Position numbers and translations under genes: made by a program
Origin: Streptomyces sp. DH12
Lineage (GTDB): Bacteria; Actinomycetota; Actinomycetes; Streptomycetales; Streptomycetaceae
DNA: 64,000 nt
Direction of reading: 5' to 3'
Assembly (NCBI RefSeq): GCF_020873895.1
Contig: NZ_JAHWGT010000020.1
Span: 1-64,000, forward strand
Part shown: positions 45,404-53,795 of the stretch, piece by piece
How the letters are laid out: every line of letters begins with the position of its first letter
Numbering within the stretch: position 1 is the stretch's first letter
The notes under the pieces: model-generated
What the model saw: only the letters and a program-made list of their open reading frames with translations
What the model was told of the DNA's origin: nothing
Databases searched by the model: none

Positions 45404-45793
45404 TCAGTCGATCGCCGCGGCACCGTTCTCGGAGATGACGTTCTCCAGGATGTGCGACAGGGCGGCGTCGCCCTTGACCGCGGTGGAGTTCTCCGTGCAG
45501 GTCTGGTTCTGGGTGTCCTGGAGGATGTCCTGGACGCCCACGTTGACCAGGGCCACGATGTTCTGGACGTCGGCCTGGATCGGGATGCCGAAGCAGGGCT
45601 TGTTCAGGGTCCCCTGGACGAGGCCGACCTGCGGGCTCATGTAACCGCCGGTGACGGTGTTGCCGTAGGTCTGCTTGGAGAAGTTGCCGTTCTGCGTGTC
45701 CACACCGTGGTCGCCCACGGCGGCGGCCATCGGCGCGCCCGCACCCAGGACGGCCGCTGCGACACCGGCGCCAGCCAGAACCTTCTTGATCAT
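45404..45793 (-). CDS. Rodlin, copy 2
   Basis: 129 residues from ATG 45793 with AGAAGGA five bases upstream. Sec signal peptide (about 1-26, ending PMAAA) and a mature domain with the rodlin hallmarks: GNxxTGGYMSPQ, LNKPCFG (C67), DVQNIVALVNVGVQDI and QNQTC (C99), ending SHILENV. Rodlins organise chaplin fibrils into the rodlet layer on aerial hyphae and spores. The gene follows the first rodlin in tandem; the two products are about 80% identical. A strong hairpin separates them. Confidence 0.92.
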   Translation of the reverse strand: MIKKVLAGAGVAAAVLGAGAPMAAAVGDHGVDTQNGNFSKQTYGNTVTGGYMSPQVGLVQGTLNKPCFGIPIQADVQNIVALVNVGVQDILQDTQNQTCTENSTAVKGDAALSHILENVISENGAAAID

Positions 45794-45898
45794 GTCGATC
45801 CTTCTCTCGAAAGACCCGGCGTCCGGGTCGTCCAGCCGCACCCGAAGGTGGGCACATGGTTGAAAGTTGAGCAACGGCCGCGGAGCGGCCACGGGGGG

Positions 45899-45933
45899 CC
45901 GGCCCGCACAGGCGATTCACCCGCGCGGGCCGG
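45899..45933. terminator. Hairpin between the two rodlin genes
   Basis: 9-bp perfect arms CCGGCCCGC / GCGGGCCGG with a 17-base loop, just after the stop of rodlin 1 on the minus strand. Suggests each rodlin has its own promoter. Confidence 0.65.
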
Positions 45934-45946
45934 TCGCCGCACGTCG

Positions 45947-46336
45947 TCAGTCGACGGAGGCGGAGCCGTTCTCGGAGAGGACGTTCTCCAGGATGTGCGA
46001 CAGGGCGCTGTCGCCCTTGACCGCGGTGGAGTTCTCCGCGCACTGCTGGTTCTGGGTGTCCTGGAGGATGTCCTGGACGCCGACGTTCACCAGGGCCACG
46101 ATGTTCTGGACGTCGGCCTGGACCGGCAGACCCACACACGGCTTGTTGAACGAGCCCTGGATGAGCCCGATCTGCGGGCTCATGTACCCGCCGGTGGTGG
46201 TGTTGCCGTACGTCTGGGTGGCGAAGTTGCCGTTCTGCGTGTCCACGCCGTGGTCGCCGACGGCGGCGGCCATCGGCGCACCGGCGCCGAGGACGGCGGC
46301 GGCGACGCCGGCCGTGGCCAGAGCCTTCTTGATCAT
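45947..46336 (-). CDS. Rodlin, copy 1
   Basis: 129 residues, same layout as copy 2: signal peptide to about residue 26, GNTTTGGYMSPQ, FNKPCVG (C67), the identical DVQNIVALVNVGVQDI and QNQQC (C99). Identical signal-peptide cleavage region and closely matching DNA point to a recent duplication. GGATC(A) and AAGGATCACGT precede the ATG at 46336. Divergent from the DUF6479 gene. Confidence 0.92.
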   Translation of the reverse strand: MIKKALATAGVAAAVLGAGAPMAAAVGDHGVDTQNGNFATQTYGNTTTGGYMSPQIGLIQGSFNKPCVGLPVQADVQNIVALVNVGVQDILQDTQNQQCAENSTAVKGDSALSHILENVLSENGSASVD

Positions 46337-46543
46337 TACGTGATCCTTCTCGTCGAGAGACCCGGTTCCGGGTCGCTCTGCCCAACAGCACCGCGCCGTT
46401 TAGGTTGCGGGAGGTCACCCGAAGAGCTCAATCAACGAAAAAACGCTGAAATGACAAATGACGATAGGCTCCGTTCCGGTGACCCGCAGGGACGGCCGGG
46501 TACACAGGTGTCTGATTCCCCGGGGCCGGGGTACCCGCATTCC

Positions 46544-46924
46544 ATGAACGCTTCCCTGACGCACGGCGCGGAATTGGCCGCGAAGGACCACATCGTGGGG
46601 ATCGGCCCTCTGGTGGCAGGCATCCTCGTCGTCTGCTTCCTCATCGGCGCGTTCCTGCTGGGGCGCCGCATCATGACGAGGGAGCCCAGGACCCCGACCC
46701 CGGACGAGCAGCCGAAGCGGCCGGCCGACGCCGGGCTGCCGGGTGAGGTGGAGGGCCACCGCAGGCCCTCCGAGGTTCCGCAGAGCGAGGACCGGCTGAT
46801 GCCCTACGAGCTCGGGCGCAGCAACACCGAGCCCGACACCTCGCCGCAGACGGAGCAGGACCGCAAGTGGGGCGGCGCGCCCAGCGGCGGCTTCGGCAGC
46901 GGCGGCCCCACCACCGGCGGGTGA
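46544..46924 (+). CDS. DUF6479 single-pass membrane protein
   Basis: 126 residues from ATG 46544. One membrane helix (about 20-42, IGPLVAGILVVCFLIGAFLLG) followed by a basic RRIM stop-transfer and a long hydrophilic Pro/Glu-rich cytoplasmic tail ending GGFGSGGPTTGG. Small Streptomyces family of unknown function. An in-frame upstream ATG near 46451 would add about 31 residues but has no better ribosome site. Confidence 0.78.
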   Translation: MNASLTHGAELAAKDHIVGIGPLVAGILVVCFLIGAFLLGRRIMTREPRTPTPDEQPKRPADAGLPGEVEGHRRPSEVPQSEDRLMPYELGRSNTEPDTSPQTEQDRKWGGAPSGGFGSGGPTTGG

Positions 46925-47268
46925 CCCGCCGCGACCGCGCGGTTCCCGGACCCTTCCCCTCCGGCCCGGGAACCGCCCTCTCGCGCGCGCCCGCTGTCGT
47001 CCACGAGCACCGGTGGCCCTGTGCCGCCGGTGCTCACGCGTGCGCGGGGGCACGCCTCGCCCACCACGGCGGTCGCCTCCCCGACGTCCCCGACGTCCCC
47101 GACGCCCCCGAGGCGACCGCCCCGCCGCCCGCCTCCGGCCCCGCCCGCGGCTCGCCTCGACCGGCCGTCCGTGACCCCGCTCCCGGGTTCCGCGACTCCC
47201 CCGTGCGCGCCGGACCGCTGTGACATGATGCGAGGGCCTCGCCACGCGCGGTGAACGGAAGGGTTGGC
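46925..47268. other. 344-bp spacer after DUF6479 gene
   Basis: Contains the DUF6479 terminator at its start, then CCGACGTCC-type short repeats (near 47082-47110), Pro-rich frames without starts, and the ribosome site of the small unknown gene at the end. No gene called. Confidence 0.55.
46940..46975. terminator. Terminator hairpin after DUF6479 gene
   Basis: 10-bp perfect arms CGGTTCCCGG / CCGGGAACCG with a 16-base loop, 15 bp past the stop. Confidence 0.75.
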
Positions 47269-47493
47269 ATGGCCTCAGGCACCGGGAAGTGGGAGCGGGT
47301 GCCGCTCGCTCCGCAGGCCGGGCACGGCCGCGCCGCCGCCACCGCCGCCGGCCCGCACCGCGGCGGCGCCGACGCGGTCCCCCTCTTCGCGGCGCTCGCC
47401 CGGGAGTGGCGGGCGCAGGGGCGGATCGTCCCCGGCGCGCGGGACCCCGAATGGGACGTCCTGGTACGGCGTCCGGTGTGGCCCCGGCGCTGA
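47269..47493 (+). CDS. Small hypothetical protein
   Basis: 74 residues from ATG 47269; GGAAGGG lies seven bases upstream. A basic, Ala-rich first half is followed by VPLFAALAREWRAQGRIVPG and DPEWDVLVRRPVWP. Not recognised from any family; the second half is regular enough to look like a real, helical small protein. It lies between the rodlin/DUF6479 genes and the chaplin but shares no obvious feature with them. No signal peptide or membrane segment. Confidence 0.6.
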   Translation: MASGTGKWERVPLAPQAGHGRAAATAAGPHRGGADAVPLFAALAREWRAQGRIVPGARDPEWDVLVRRPVWPRR

Positions 47494-47839
47494 TCCCGCC
47501 ACCATCCGCCCGGCCCCCGAACCTGGTCCGCCGAGCACCCCGGCGCGGCCCCTCCCCGTACGCGCCGCCCCCTCCTCGCCGTACCCCGCCGCTCCCCCCT
47601 CGCCGCACCCGCCGTACCGCCTTCCGTGGCCTGTCGCACCCCCACCACGCCCGGAGCAGTTCCCTACTCCCGTCCGGTATCGGCCGTTTGGCGTTGGAGT
47701 GATTCCGGAGCGGGAACTGTTTGAGCGATGCCTCTTCGGTTGCCTATTCGTTGTGGGATTTGCGGCGGTAGCCGAGCCTCCGGGCTCGTGGGTCACGAAA
47801 TACGTGGCATGACTTCCGCTGTGGAAAGGAAGCCGAGAA
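47494..47839. other. 346-bp region upstream of chaplin
   Basis: First half is Pro/Arg-coding-like low-complexity sequence. The second half (about 47690-47839) is markedly less GC-rich, fitting a developmentally controlled promoter and leader, and includes a GAGCC-TCCG-GGCTC hairpin near 47773. The actual promoter elements were not identified. Confidence 0.5.
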
Positions 47840-48073
47840 ATGAAGTGCAAGAAGGCGGCTGTGGCCGTTGCCGGTCTGTTCATGGCGGTCGGTGCCGCCG
47901 CTCCGGCGGCCGCAGACGCGGAGGCCAACGGCGCCGCCGTGGGCTCCCCGGGCGTCCTCTCGGGCAACGTCGTCCAGATTCCGGTCCACGTGCCGATCAA
48001 CATCTGCGGTAACACCGTGAACGTCATCGGGCTGCTGAACCCCGCGTTCGGCAACGTCTGCAAGAACAGCTGA
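47840..48073 (+). CDS. Short chaplin
   Basis: 77 residues from ATG 47840. Sec signal peptide (about 1-25, ending PAAADA) and a single chaplin domain: GSPGVLSGNVVQIPVHVPINICGNTVNVIGLLNP core with C56 and C74, the two Cys of ChpD/F/G/H-type short chaplins. Forms amphipathic amyloid fibrils that lower surface tension and coat aerial hyphae and spores. No LAXTG sorting signal, as expected of a short chaplin. Followed by a strong terminator. Confidence 0.95.
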   Translation: MKCKKAAVAVAGLFMAVGAAAPAAADAEANGAAVGSPGVLSGNVVQIPVHVPINICGNTVNVIGLLNPAFGNVCKNS

Positions 48074-48091
48074 CACGGCACAGCGCGGTGG

Positions 48092-48128
48092 AGGCCGGTC
48101 ACGGAGCATGTTTCCGTGACCGGCCTTT
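48092..48128. terminator. Terminator after chaplin
   Basis: Perfect 14-bp stem AGGCCGGTCACGGA / TCCGTGACCGGCCT with a 7-base loop, followed by TT, 18 bp past the chaplin stop. It also faces the end of the FAD-dependent gene. Confidence 0.85.
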
Positions 48129-48149
48129 CCGGTGTCCGGGGCGGGCCGG

Positions 48150-49466
48150 TCAGCCCGGGGTCGCCACGGTGCCGCCCGCGCCCCGGGGGGCGTCGGCCGG
48201 GCCGGGACGGGCGACCGGCACGGCCGTCGGCCGCGGGGCGCGCAGCCGCCGCTCCACCCCCCGCACGAGCCGTTCCGCGGTGTACCCGGCGCCGTGGACG
48301 AACCGCATGGCGGGGCCGTACGCGGGGGCGGTGACGAGCCCCGCCAGGAACAGACCCGGGTGCGACGACTCGAAGTGCCCGCTCACCTCCGGCGCCCCGC
48401 CCCGGCCGACGGTGCCGAGCCCCGCCCGCACCTCGGGGCACAGCGGGTCCAGGCGGTCCAGCCGGGGCGCGAAGCCGGTCGCGGCGACGACGTGGTCGGT
48501 TTCCACCTCCGTCACGGGCGCGTCCGGCCCGGCGCCGGCGAGGCTGAGCCGCACGCGCCCGTCGCCGGTCGGGTCGGCGGCCACCACCGACCTGCCGAGC
48601 CGTACGTCGGGCACCGCCTCGAAGCGGTGCCGCAGCCACCAGGCGCCCGCCGGGCCGAGCGCGGTGGCGAAGAGCCGCTCGCGGGTCGGGCCGGGCAGCC
48701 GGCGGAAGGCGCCGGGGGTACGCGCGTACAGCAGGTTGCGCCAGCCGCAGCCGAGCCCGGTGTGCGGGGCCCGGGCGGCCTCCCAGGCGCCGCGGCGCAG
48801 CGCCGGCGGCACGGTGTTCCAGACCAGCCGCGGGGAGCGGGCCACCACGCGCGCGTGGGCGCCCGCCTCGGTGAGCAGTACGGCGGTCTCCAGGGCGGCC
48901 TGGCCGGCGCCCACGACCGTCACGTCGCGGCCGGCGAACCCCGCCGGGTCGGGCAGGTCGCTGCTGTGCGTCACGAGGTGCGGGGCGAGCGGGCGCAGCA
49001 CGGCCGGCACGTCGAGGAACGGGTTGCCGCCCAGCGCGAGCGCCACCGTGTGGGTGCCGGTCTCCTGCCCGTCCTCGGTCGTGACGGTGAACCCGCCGTG
49101 CGGGCGCGGCCGGACCGCCACGACGGTCCGCGGGTCCACGTCGGGCACGGCCCGGCGGGCGAACCACTCGCCGTACGCGGCGAAGAAGGCGACCGGCAGG
49201 GGCACCCCGTGCTCGGCCCGTACGCGGCGGGTCGCTGCGTAGGCGGCGAGGCCGTGGGCCCCCGCCGGGTCCGACAGGTCGGACGCCCATGGCTCCGACT
49301 TCAGCAGCATGCCGGGGGGCATGCTGTGCCAGGAGCGCATCACGCGGCCGAAGACGCGCACGTCCAGGCCGCGGGCGGCCGCGTGGGCGGCCACGGAGAG
49401 GCCGTACGGGCCGGCGCCCACGACCACCAGGTCGTCGTCGTGCATGGGTCCCACCACTTTCGTCAT
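48150..49466 (-). CDS. FAD-dependent oxidoreductase / flavin monooxygenase-like
   Basis: 438 residues from ATG 49466, overlapping the ATP-grasp stop by four bases (ATGA). Two dinucleotide motifs: VVVGAGPYGLSVAAHA (FAD) near the N-terminus and VTVVGAGQAALETAVLL (NADPH) about residue 190, plus the ATGFAPR motif before the C-terminus. Resembles bacterial N-hydroxylating or FMO-like enzymes. Coupled to the ATP-grasp ligase; together they could modify an amino acid or amide. Its link to the polysaccharide locus is positional. Confidence 0.85.
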   Translation of the reverse strand: MTKVVGPMHDDDLVVVGAGPYGLSVAAHAAARGLDVRVFGRVMRSWHSMPPGMLLKSEPWASDLSDPAGAHGLAAYAATRRVRAEHGVPLPVAFFAAYGEWFARRAVPDVDPRTVVAVRPRPHGGFTVTTEDGQETGTHTVALALGGNPFLDVPAVLRPLAPHLVTHSSDLPDPAGFAGRDVTVVGAGQAALETAVLLTEAGAHARVVARSPRLVWNTVPPALRRGAWEAARAPHTGLGCGWRNLLYARTPGAFRRLPGPTRERLFATALGPAGAWWLRHRFEAVPDVRLGRSVVAADPTGDGRVRLSLAGAGPDAPVTEVETDHVVAATGFAPRLDRLDPLCPEVRAGLGTVGRGGAPEVSGHFESSHPGLFLAGLVTAPAYGPAMRFVHGAGYTAERLVRGVERRLRAPRPTAVPVARPGPADAPRGAGGTVATPG

Positions 49467-50950
49467 CGTCGGGGGGAGGAAGGGGTCGGGAAGGGCGGCA
49501 GGGGCAGCTCGGGCGGCACCGCGGGTGCGGGGAAGGGGCCCGGGGCGGCCCCGTGCGGGGCTCTGGAGAGGGCTGTCGCGGGCGTGGGGCGGGCCGTCGG
49601 GTCGAGGGCGCGGCGGGCGGTCCCGGCGCGCCAGGCGCGCCAGGAGCACCGCCGGGCGCGGCGCAGTGCGTGGCGCAGTGCGTGGCGTAGTGCGTGCCGC
49701 AGCGCGCCGCACACGGCGGCCGTGGCGCGGCGGGCCAGGTGGGCGGCCCAGGCGCGGGCCATGGCGCGGGCCGGAGCGGGGTCGTCCGCCGCGTACCAGG
49801 CCGTCTCCACACCGCCGGGCCCGGCGTGCGCGCGCGGGCGGGGCCGGGGCGCGGCGAGGAGGGAGAGGGCGGCGTGGTTCTCCACCACGTACCGGCGGCC
49901 GTGGGCGGGGGCCAGGGCGGGCACCGGACGCCCCGTCAGGTCGAGGTGGAGCGCGCGGACGACGTCGGTGCCCCGCGCGTCGGTGAACAGCCGGAACTGC
50001 GCCCCGGGGCGCGGGTTGAAGTCCAGCAGGTGGTACCGGCCGGTGGCCGGGTCGCGGCGGAAGTCGAGGTCCGCGATCCCCCGGTACCCCAGGGCGGACA
50101 GCAGGTCGCGGGCCAGGTGCTCGACGGCCGGGTTCGGGGCCCACTCCCCCACGGCCGTCAGGCCCGCGCCGCCCGGCCAGGAGCGGACCTTCCGGCCGGT
50201 CCCCGCGACGCCGCAGGACCCCCCGGCGTCGCAGTACGCGTGGAAGAACCAGTCGCCGTCCCCGCTCGGCGGCAGGTACCGCTGGAGCAGGAGCGGACTG
50301 CCGGCCTCCGCGGCCCGCGCGTACAGCTCGCGCGCCCGGCCCGGGGTGCGGGCCAGGACGGTGCTGCGCAGCCCCCGGCCCGCCGGCAGCAGCCAGGGGC
50401 GGCTCCACTTGGCGACGACGGGCGTCCCCAGGGCGGCCGCCATGGCGGCCGCCTCGTCGGCGTCGGCGGGGACCAGGGTGCGCGGGTGGGGGACGCCCAG
50501 GCGCAGGCAGACCGCCGCCAGCCGGGCCTTGTCCGCGACGAGGGCGGGCAGGCCCGGCGGCTGGGCGGGCAGCAGGAAGCGTCCGGCCGGGCCGCCCGGT
50601 TCGCGCCGCAGCCCGTCCAGCGCGACGGCGGTCAGCTCGTCGAGGGCGAGGAGGACGGCGGGTGCCCCCGCGAGCGCGTCCGCGACCCGTACCAGGGCCT
50701 CGCGCACGGCCGCCGTGCCACCGCCCCCGCCCGCGCCCGCGCCCGCGTCCGCTTCGGTGACCGGCGGGCCGGGGTGGCAGCTCCGTACGTGGCGCGACCG
50801 GGCGACCGGGCCCGCCGCGCCACCCGCGACCACGTGGACCGGGACGCCGGCCCGGCCGAGGGAGCGGGCGGCGCCGAGCGTGCCGTGGTGGAAGGGGTTC
50901 CGGTCCAACCGCAGCAGCACGGCGGCGACGCTGGTGTCGAAGAGCGGCAC
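49463..50950 (-). CDS. ATP-grasp ligase, unusual C-terminus
   Basis: 495 residues. ATP-grasp core: PVVAKWSRPW-type lysine strand, LLLQRYLPPSGDGDWFFHAY, and LDFNPRPGAQFRLF with the metal ligands N/E region. Such ligases join a carboxylate to an amine or thiol. The last 90 residues are odd: a repeated RHAL block coded by a 12-bp DNA repeat, then an Arg-rich and Pro-rich tail. Substrate unknown. First gene of a two-gene unit with the FAD enzyme; divergent from the GH26-like gene. Confidence 0.82.
   Translation of the reverse strand: MPLFDTSVAAVLLRLDRNPFHHGTLGAARSLGRAGVPVHVVAGGAAGPVARSRHVRSCHPGPPVTEADAGAGAGGGGGTAAVREALVRVADALAGAPAVLLALDELTAVALDGLRREPGGPAGRFLLPAQPPGLPALVADKARLAAVCLRLGVPHPRTLVPADADEAAAMAAALGTPVVAKWSRPWLLPAGRGLRSTVLARTPGRARELYARAAEAGSPLLLQRYLPPSGDGDWFFHAYCDAGGSCGVAGTGRKVRSWPGGAGLTAVGEWAPNPAVEHLARDLLSALGYRGIADLDFRRDPATGRYHLLDFNPRPGAQFRLFTDARGTDVVRALHLDLTGRPVPALAPAHGRRYVVENHAALSLLAAPRPRPRAHAGPGGVETAWYAADDPAPARAMARAWAAHLARRATAAVCGALRHALRHALRHALRRARRCSWRAWRAGTARRALDPTARPTPATALSRAPHGAAPGPFPAPAVPPELPLPPFPTPSSPRR
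49661..49696. repeat. 12-bp tandem repeat in ATP-grasp gene
   Basis: Three copies of GCGCAGTGCGTG (the third with one change) encode the RHAL-type repeats near the ATP-grasp C-terminus. Confidence 0.9.
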
Positions 50951-51112
50951 GGGATGTCCTCGTCTCGATGCCCCGTCTGGGCGAGGGGTTGCACTGATGG
51001 CGTACGGAGGGGCGGGACCGGGTTCCGGGTCGGGCCGCCGCGCTTACGTTGGGTCCTGATGGCGGGTCGAACGGCTGAGTGACGGAGTGCGGCGCCTGGC
51101 GAAGGAGTGCGG

Positions 51113-52444
51113 ATGACCGTCCGGAACGGAAAGACGACGAGCACCTGGCTGGCGGCGTGCGCCGCCGCGCTGCTGCTCCCGGCGGCCGTGCTCCCCGCGC
51201 CGGCCCGAGCGGCGGAAGGCCCCGCCGGGCCCGACCCGGTGGCGACCGGGGAGACGGCGCTCGGCGCGTACCTGCACTACGGGACCGCGGGCGTGGGGCG
51301 CATGGCGGAGCTGCGGGAGTGGCTGGGCGGTACCGAGCTGCGCGCCGGCCACACCTACCTGCCGGGCGACAGGTGGTCCAACATCGCGGGCCGGCCCGGC
51401 TTCCTCGACGCGTGGGCCGAGTGGCGGCGGGCCCGGGAGGACCGGCTGTTCGTCCTCAACGTGCCGATGCTGGAGCGCAACGAGAGCCGGCTGCCGGACG
51501 CGGTCGTCGCACGGCTGCTGCGGCACGGCGCGGACGGCCGGTTCGACCACCACTTCAGGGCGCTCGCCGAGCGGCTCGTGGGGCTCGGCGTGCCGGACAC
51601 CGTCATCGTCCTCGGCTGGGAGATGAACGGCACCACGTACAGCCACCGGTGCGGCCCGGATCCGGACGCGTGGAAGAGGTACTGGAAACGCATCGTCACC
51701 ACCATGCGTGAGGTGCCCGGTCAGGAATTCCGATTCGACTTCGCGCCCAATCGGGGCCGGGACGCCATTCCCTGGACCGAATGTTATCCGGGCGACGACG
51801 TCGTGGACATCGTGGGAATGGACTCCTACGACCAGCCGCCGGGCCGGACCTTCGACGAGCAGGCAAACGAACCGTACGGGCTGCGTCACCACGTGGAATT
51901 CGCCGCGGCCCGCGGGAAGCCTATCTCCTATCCCGAGTGGGGACTGTTCAGAAACGGCGACAATCCCGAGTACATGCGGCGGATGCTCGAATGGATCCGG
52001 GAGCACAAACCGCTGTACCACTCGATCAGCGACTACTGCCCGCACGGCGTGTGGCAGTGCGCGGGGAACCCGGAGTCGTCGGCGGTGTTCCGCGCGGCGC
52101 TCTTCGGGCTGGAGCCGGTACCGGCACGCCCCCCGGAGCCCGCCGAGCCGGGTGGGGTCGGGGACCCGGAGGAGCCGGAGGAACCTGCCGAGCCGGAGGA
52201 GCCTGCCGAGCCCGTCGAGCCGCCCGAGCCGGCGGAGCCCCCGGAGCCTGCCGAGCCCCCGGAGTCCGCGGAGCCGGTTGAGCCGGCAGGGCCGGTGGAG
52301 CCGGCAGGGTCGGATGGGACGGCCGGGTCGGCGGAGGTCGAGGTGCCGGGGGAGCCCGGCGGGTTGGACGAGGCGCGGTGTCCGACGGGCGGGCTCCCCC
52401 GGTGGCTCAGGAAGTGGTTCGACCCCGACCCGTGCGATCCGTAG
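51113..52444 (+). CDS. Secreted GH26-like beta-mannanase-type glycosidase
   Basis: 443 residues from ATG 51113 with GAAGGAG five bases upstream. Signal peptide to about residue 34. The TIM-barrel shows the GH26 pair: acid/base E170 in LGWEMNG and nucleophile E275 in SYPEWGLF. GH26 enzymes mostly cleave beta-1,4-mannan or related glucans. Residues about 340-410 form a Glu/Pro repeat (PEEPAEPEEPAEP), a rigid spacer, and the end holds two cysteines (RCPTGG, DPCDP). Divergent from the ATP-grasp gene, inside the polysaccharide locus. Confidence 0.85.
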   Translation: MTVRNGKTTSTWLAACAAALLLPAAVLPAPARAAEGPAGPDPVATGETALGAYLHYGTAGVGRMAELREWLGGTELRAGHTYLPGDRWSNIAGRPGFLDAWAEWRRAREDRLFVLNVPMLERNESRLPDAVVARLLRHGADGRFDHHFRALAERLVGLGVPDTVIVLGWEMNGTTYSHRCGPDPDAWKRYWKRIVTTMREVPGQEFRFDFAPNRGRDAIPWTECYPGDDVVDIVGMDSYDQPPGRTFDEQANEPYGLRHHVEFAAARGKPISYPEWGLFRNGDNPEYMRRMLEWIREHKPLYHSISDYCPHGVWQCAGNPESSAVFRAALFGLEPVPARPPEPAEPGGVGDPEEPEEPAEPEEPAEPVEPPEPAEPPEPAEPPESAEPVEPAGPVEPAGSDGTAGSAEVEVPGEPGGLDEARCPTGGLPRWLRKWFDPDPCDP

Positions 52445-53795
52445 GGGCCGTCGGGGCCGTCGGGGTCCGGCCGGCGGTGAGGCGGTGCCGCAGGGCGCGC
52501 GCCCAGGCCCGGTCGCGCAGCCGGTCCGCGGCCCGGCTGCGGCCGCCGACGTACGCCGCCCGCAGCCACAGCAGCGGGGCCGCCCGGCGGCGGGCCAGCA
52601 GCAGCCGCCCGTTGCGCACGGCGTCGGGGCGCCAGTGGTGCTTGTACGGCTCATCGCCCCGCAGCAGGCTCAGCGTGGCGCGGCCGGTGCCCTCGCCGAG
52701 CCGGGCGCCGTTGCGCAGCAGCAGCGTCGCGATGTCCACCTTGAGCGAGCGCAGCACCGGGTCGGCGCCGTACAGGTAGCCCCCGGAGAGCCGTGGCGAC
52801 AGCAGCGTCAGGTCCACGGCGACCACCTCCCCACCGAGCAGGAACCGCGTCACGCGCGCGTGCCCCGTCGCCGCCATGGCGCGCACCGCCCGCCCCAGGT
52901 GCTCCCCGAAACGGGACGTGAGGTGTTCGGCCGTCACACCGCGGCCGGCCCACTGGCGGCGGTGCAGCTCCAGGAGGTGGTCCAGGGCGTCCGGCACCTC
53001 GTCCAGGGGGACGGGCCGTGCCGTGACGCCCTCCCGGTCGATCTTGCGGAGCTTCGCCCGGGCCCGCTGGGCCCGCTGGGGCGGCAGCCGGAGCACCAGC
53101 TCGTCGACGGGCACGCACGGCAGTTCCAGGCACGTGGAGTCGGGAAGCCGCCGGCGGGGACCCGGCCAGTGGGCCGGGAGCCGTTCGGCGGCTGCGCCGG
53201 GGCGCACCTCCCGCAGGTCCACGACGGCGCCTCGGGACAGGTCGGGGAGGTCGGCGAGCGCGGCGGCCAGCGCGGGCAACGCGTCGGGGCAGCCCTCGTC
53301 CACGAGGACGTCGCCGTAGTCGGTGAGGCCGCCGCCCAGGAACGCCACGGTCGGCGCGCGGCCCGGCGTCAGCCACAGGGGTGCCGCCGCGACGAGCCGC
53401 CCGTCGGCGACGCGGCGTACGAGGACGACCCGCAGCCGTCCGGGCACGCCGTACGACAGCCACCAGGAGTGCAGCCAGGCGTGCGTCTGGAACGGGGTGA
53501 CGGTGGCGCAGCGCTCGTACAGGTCGGCCCAGTCGGCGGCGAGGGCGCCGAAGTGCTCGTCCTCCCGGCAGACGGTGGACGCGACGGCGACCGGACCGGA
53601 GGACACCGCCCCGGCCCCGGCGGCGCCACGGGCCTCGTCGGCGACGCCCGTGGGAACGGCGACGCCCGTGGGAACGGCGGGGCCGACGGGCGCGGTGGAG
53701 GTGGCGGGCGCGGCGGGGCCGGCGGGCGCGGTGGAGGTGGCGGGCGTCACGCGGGCGACGGACTCGGCGGCGGCGGTGCTCGGCGGCGTACTCAC
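52407..53795 (-). CDS. FemAB/CelD-like GNAT acyltransferase
   Basis: 462 residues from GTG 53795 (GTGA overlap with the Wzz-like stop). After a Thr/Pro/Val-rich first 70 residues (coded by repeated DNA) comes the acetyltransferase fold with EDEHFGALAADWADLYERC and the CelD/BcsL-type region LLELHRRQWAGRG, then YLYGADPVLRSLKVDIATLLLRNGARLG. Members of this family acylate polysaccharides or cell-wall precursors. Last gene of the overlapping exopolysaccharide series; its 3' end overlaps the GH26-like gene end by 38 bp in convergent orientation. Confidence 0.83.
   Translation of the reverse strand: MSTPPSTAAAESVARVTPATSTAPAGPAAPATSTAPVGPAVPTGVAVPTGVADEARGAAGAGAVSSGPVAVASTVCREDEHFGALAADWADLYERCATVTPFQTHAWLHSWWLSYGVPGRLRVVLVRRVADGRLVAAAPLWLTPGRAPTVAFLGGGLTDYGDVLVDEGCPDALPALAAALADLPDLSRGAVVDLREVRPGAAAERLPAHWPGPRRRLPDSTCLELPCVPVDELVLRLPPQRAQRARAKLRKIDREGVTARPVPLDEVPDALDHLLELHRRQWAGRGVTAEHLTSRFGEHLGRAVRAMAATGHARVTRFLLGGEVVAVDLTLLSPRLSGGYLYGADPVLRSLKVDIATLLLRNGARLGEGTGRATLSLLRGDEPYKHHWRPDAVRNGRLLLARRRAAPLLWLRAAYVGGRSRAADRLRDRAWARALRHRLTAGRTPTAPTAPTDRTGRGRTTS

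Noticed and set aside
47264-47812. Alternative Pro/Arg-rich frame over the small 74-residue gene
   Set aside because: Pro/Arg-rich low-complexity translation; the 74-residue frame has the better ribosome site and composition.
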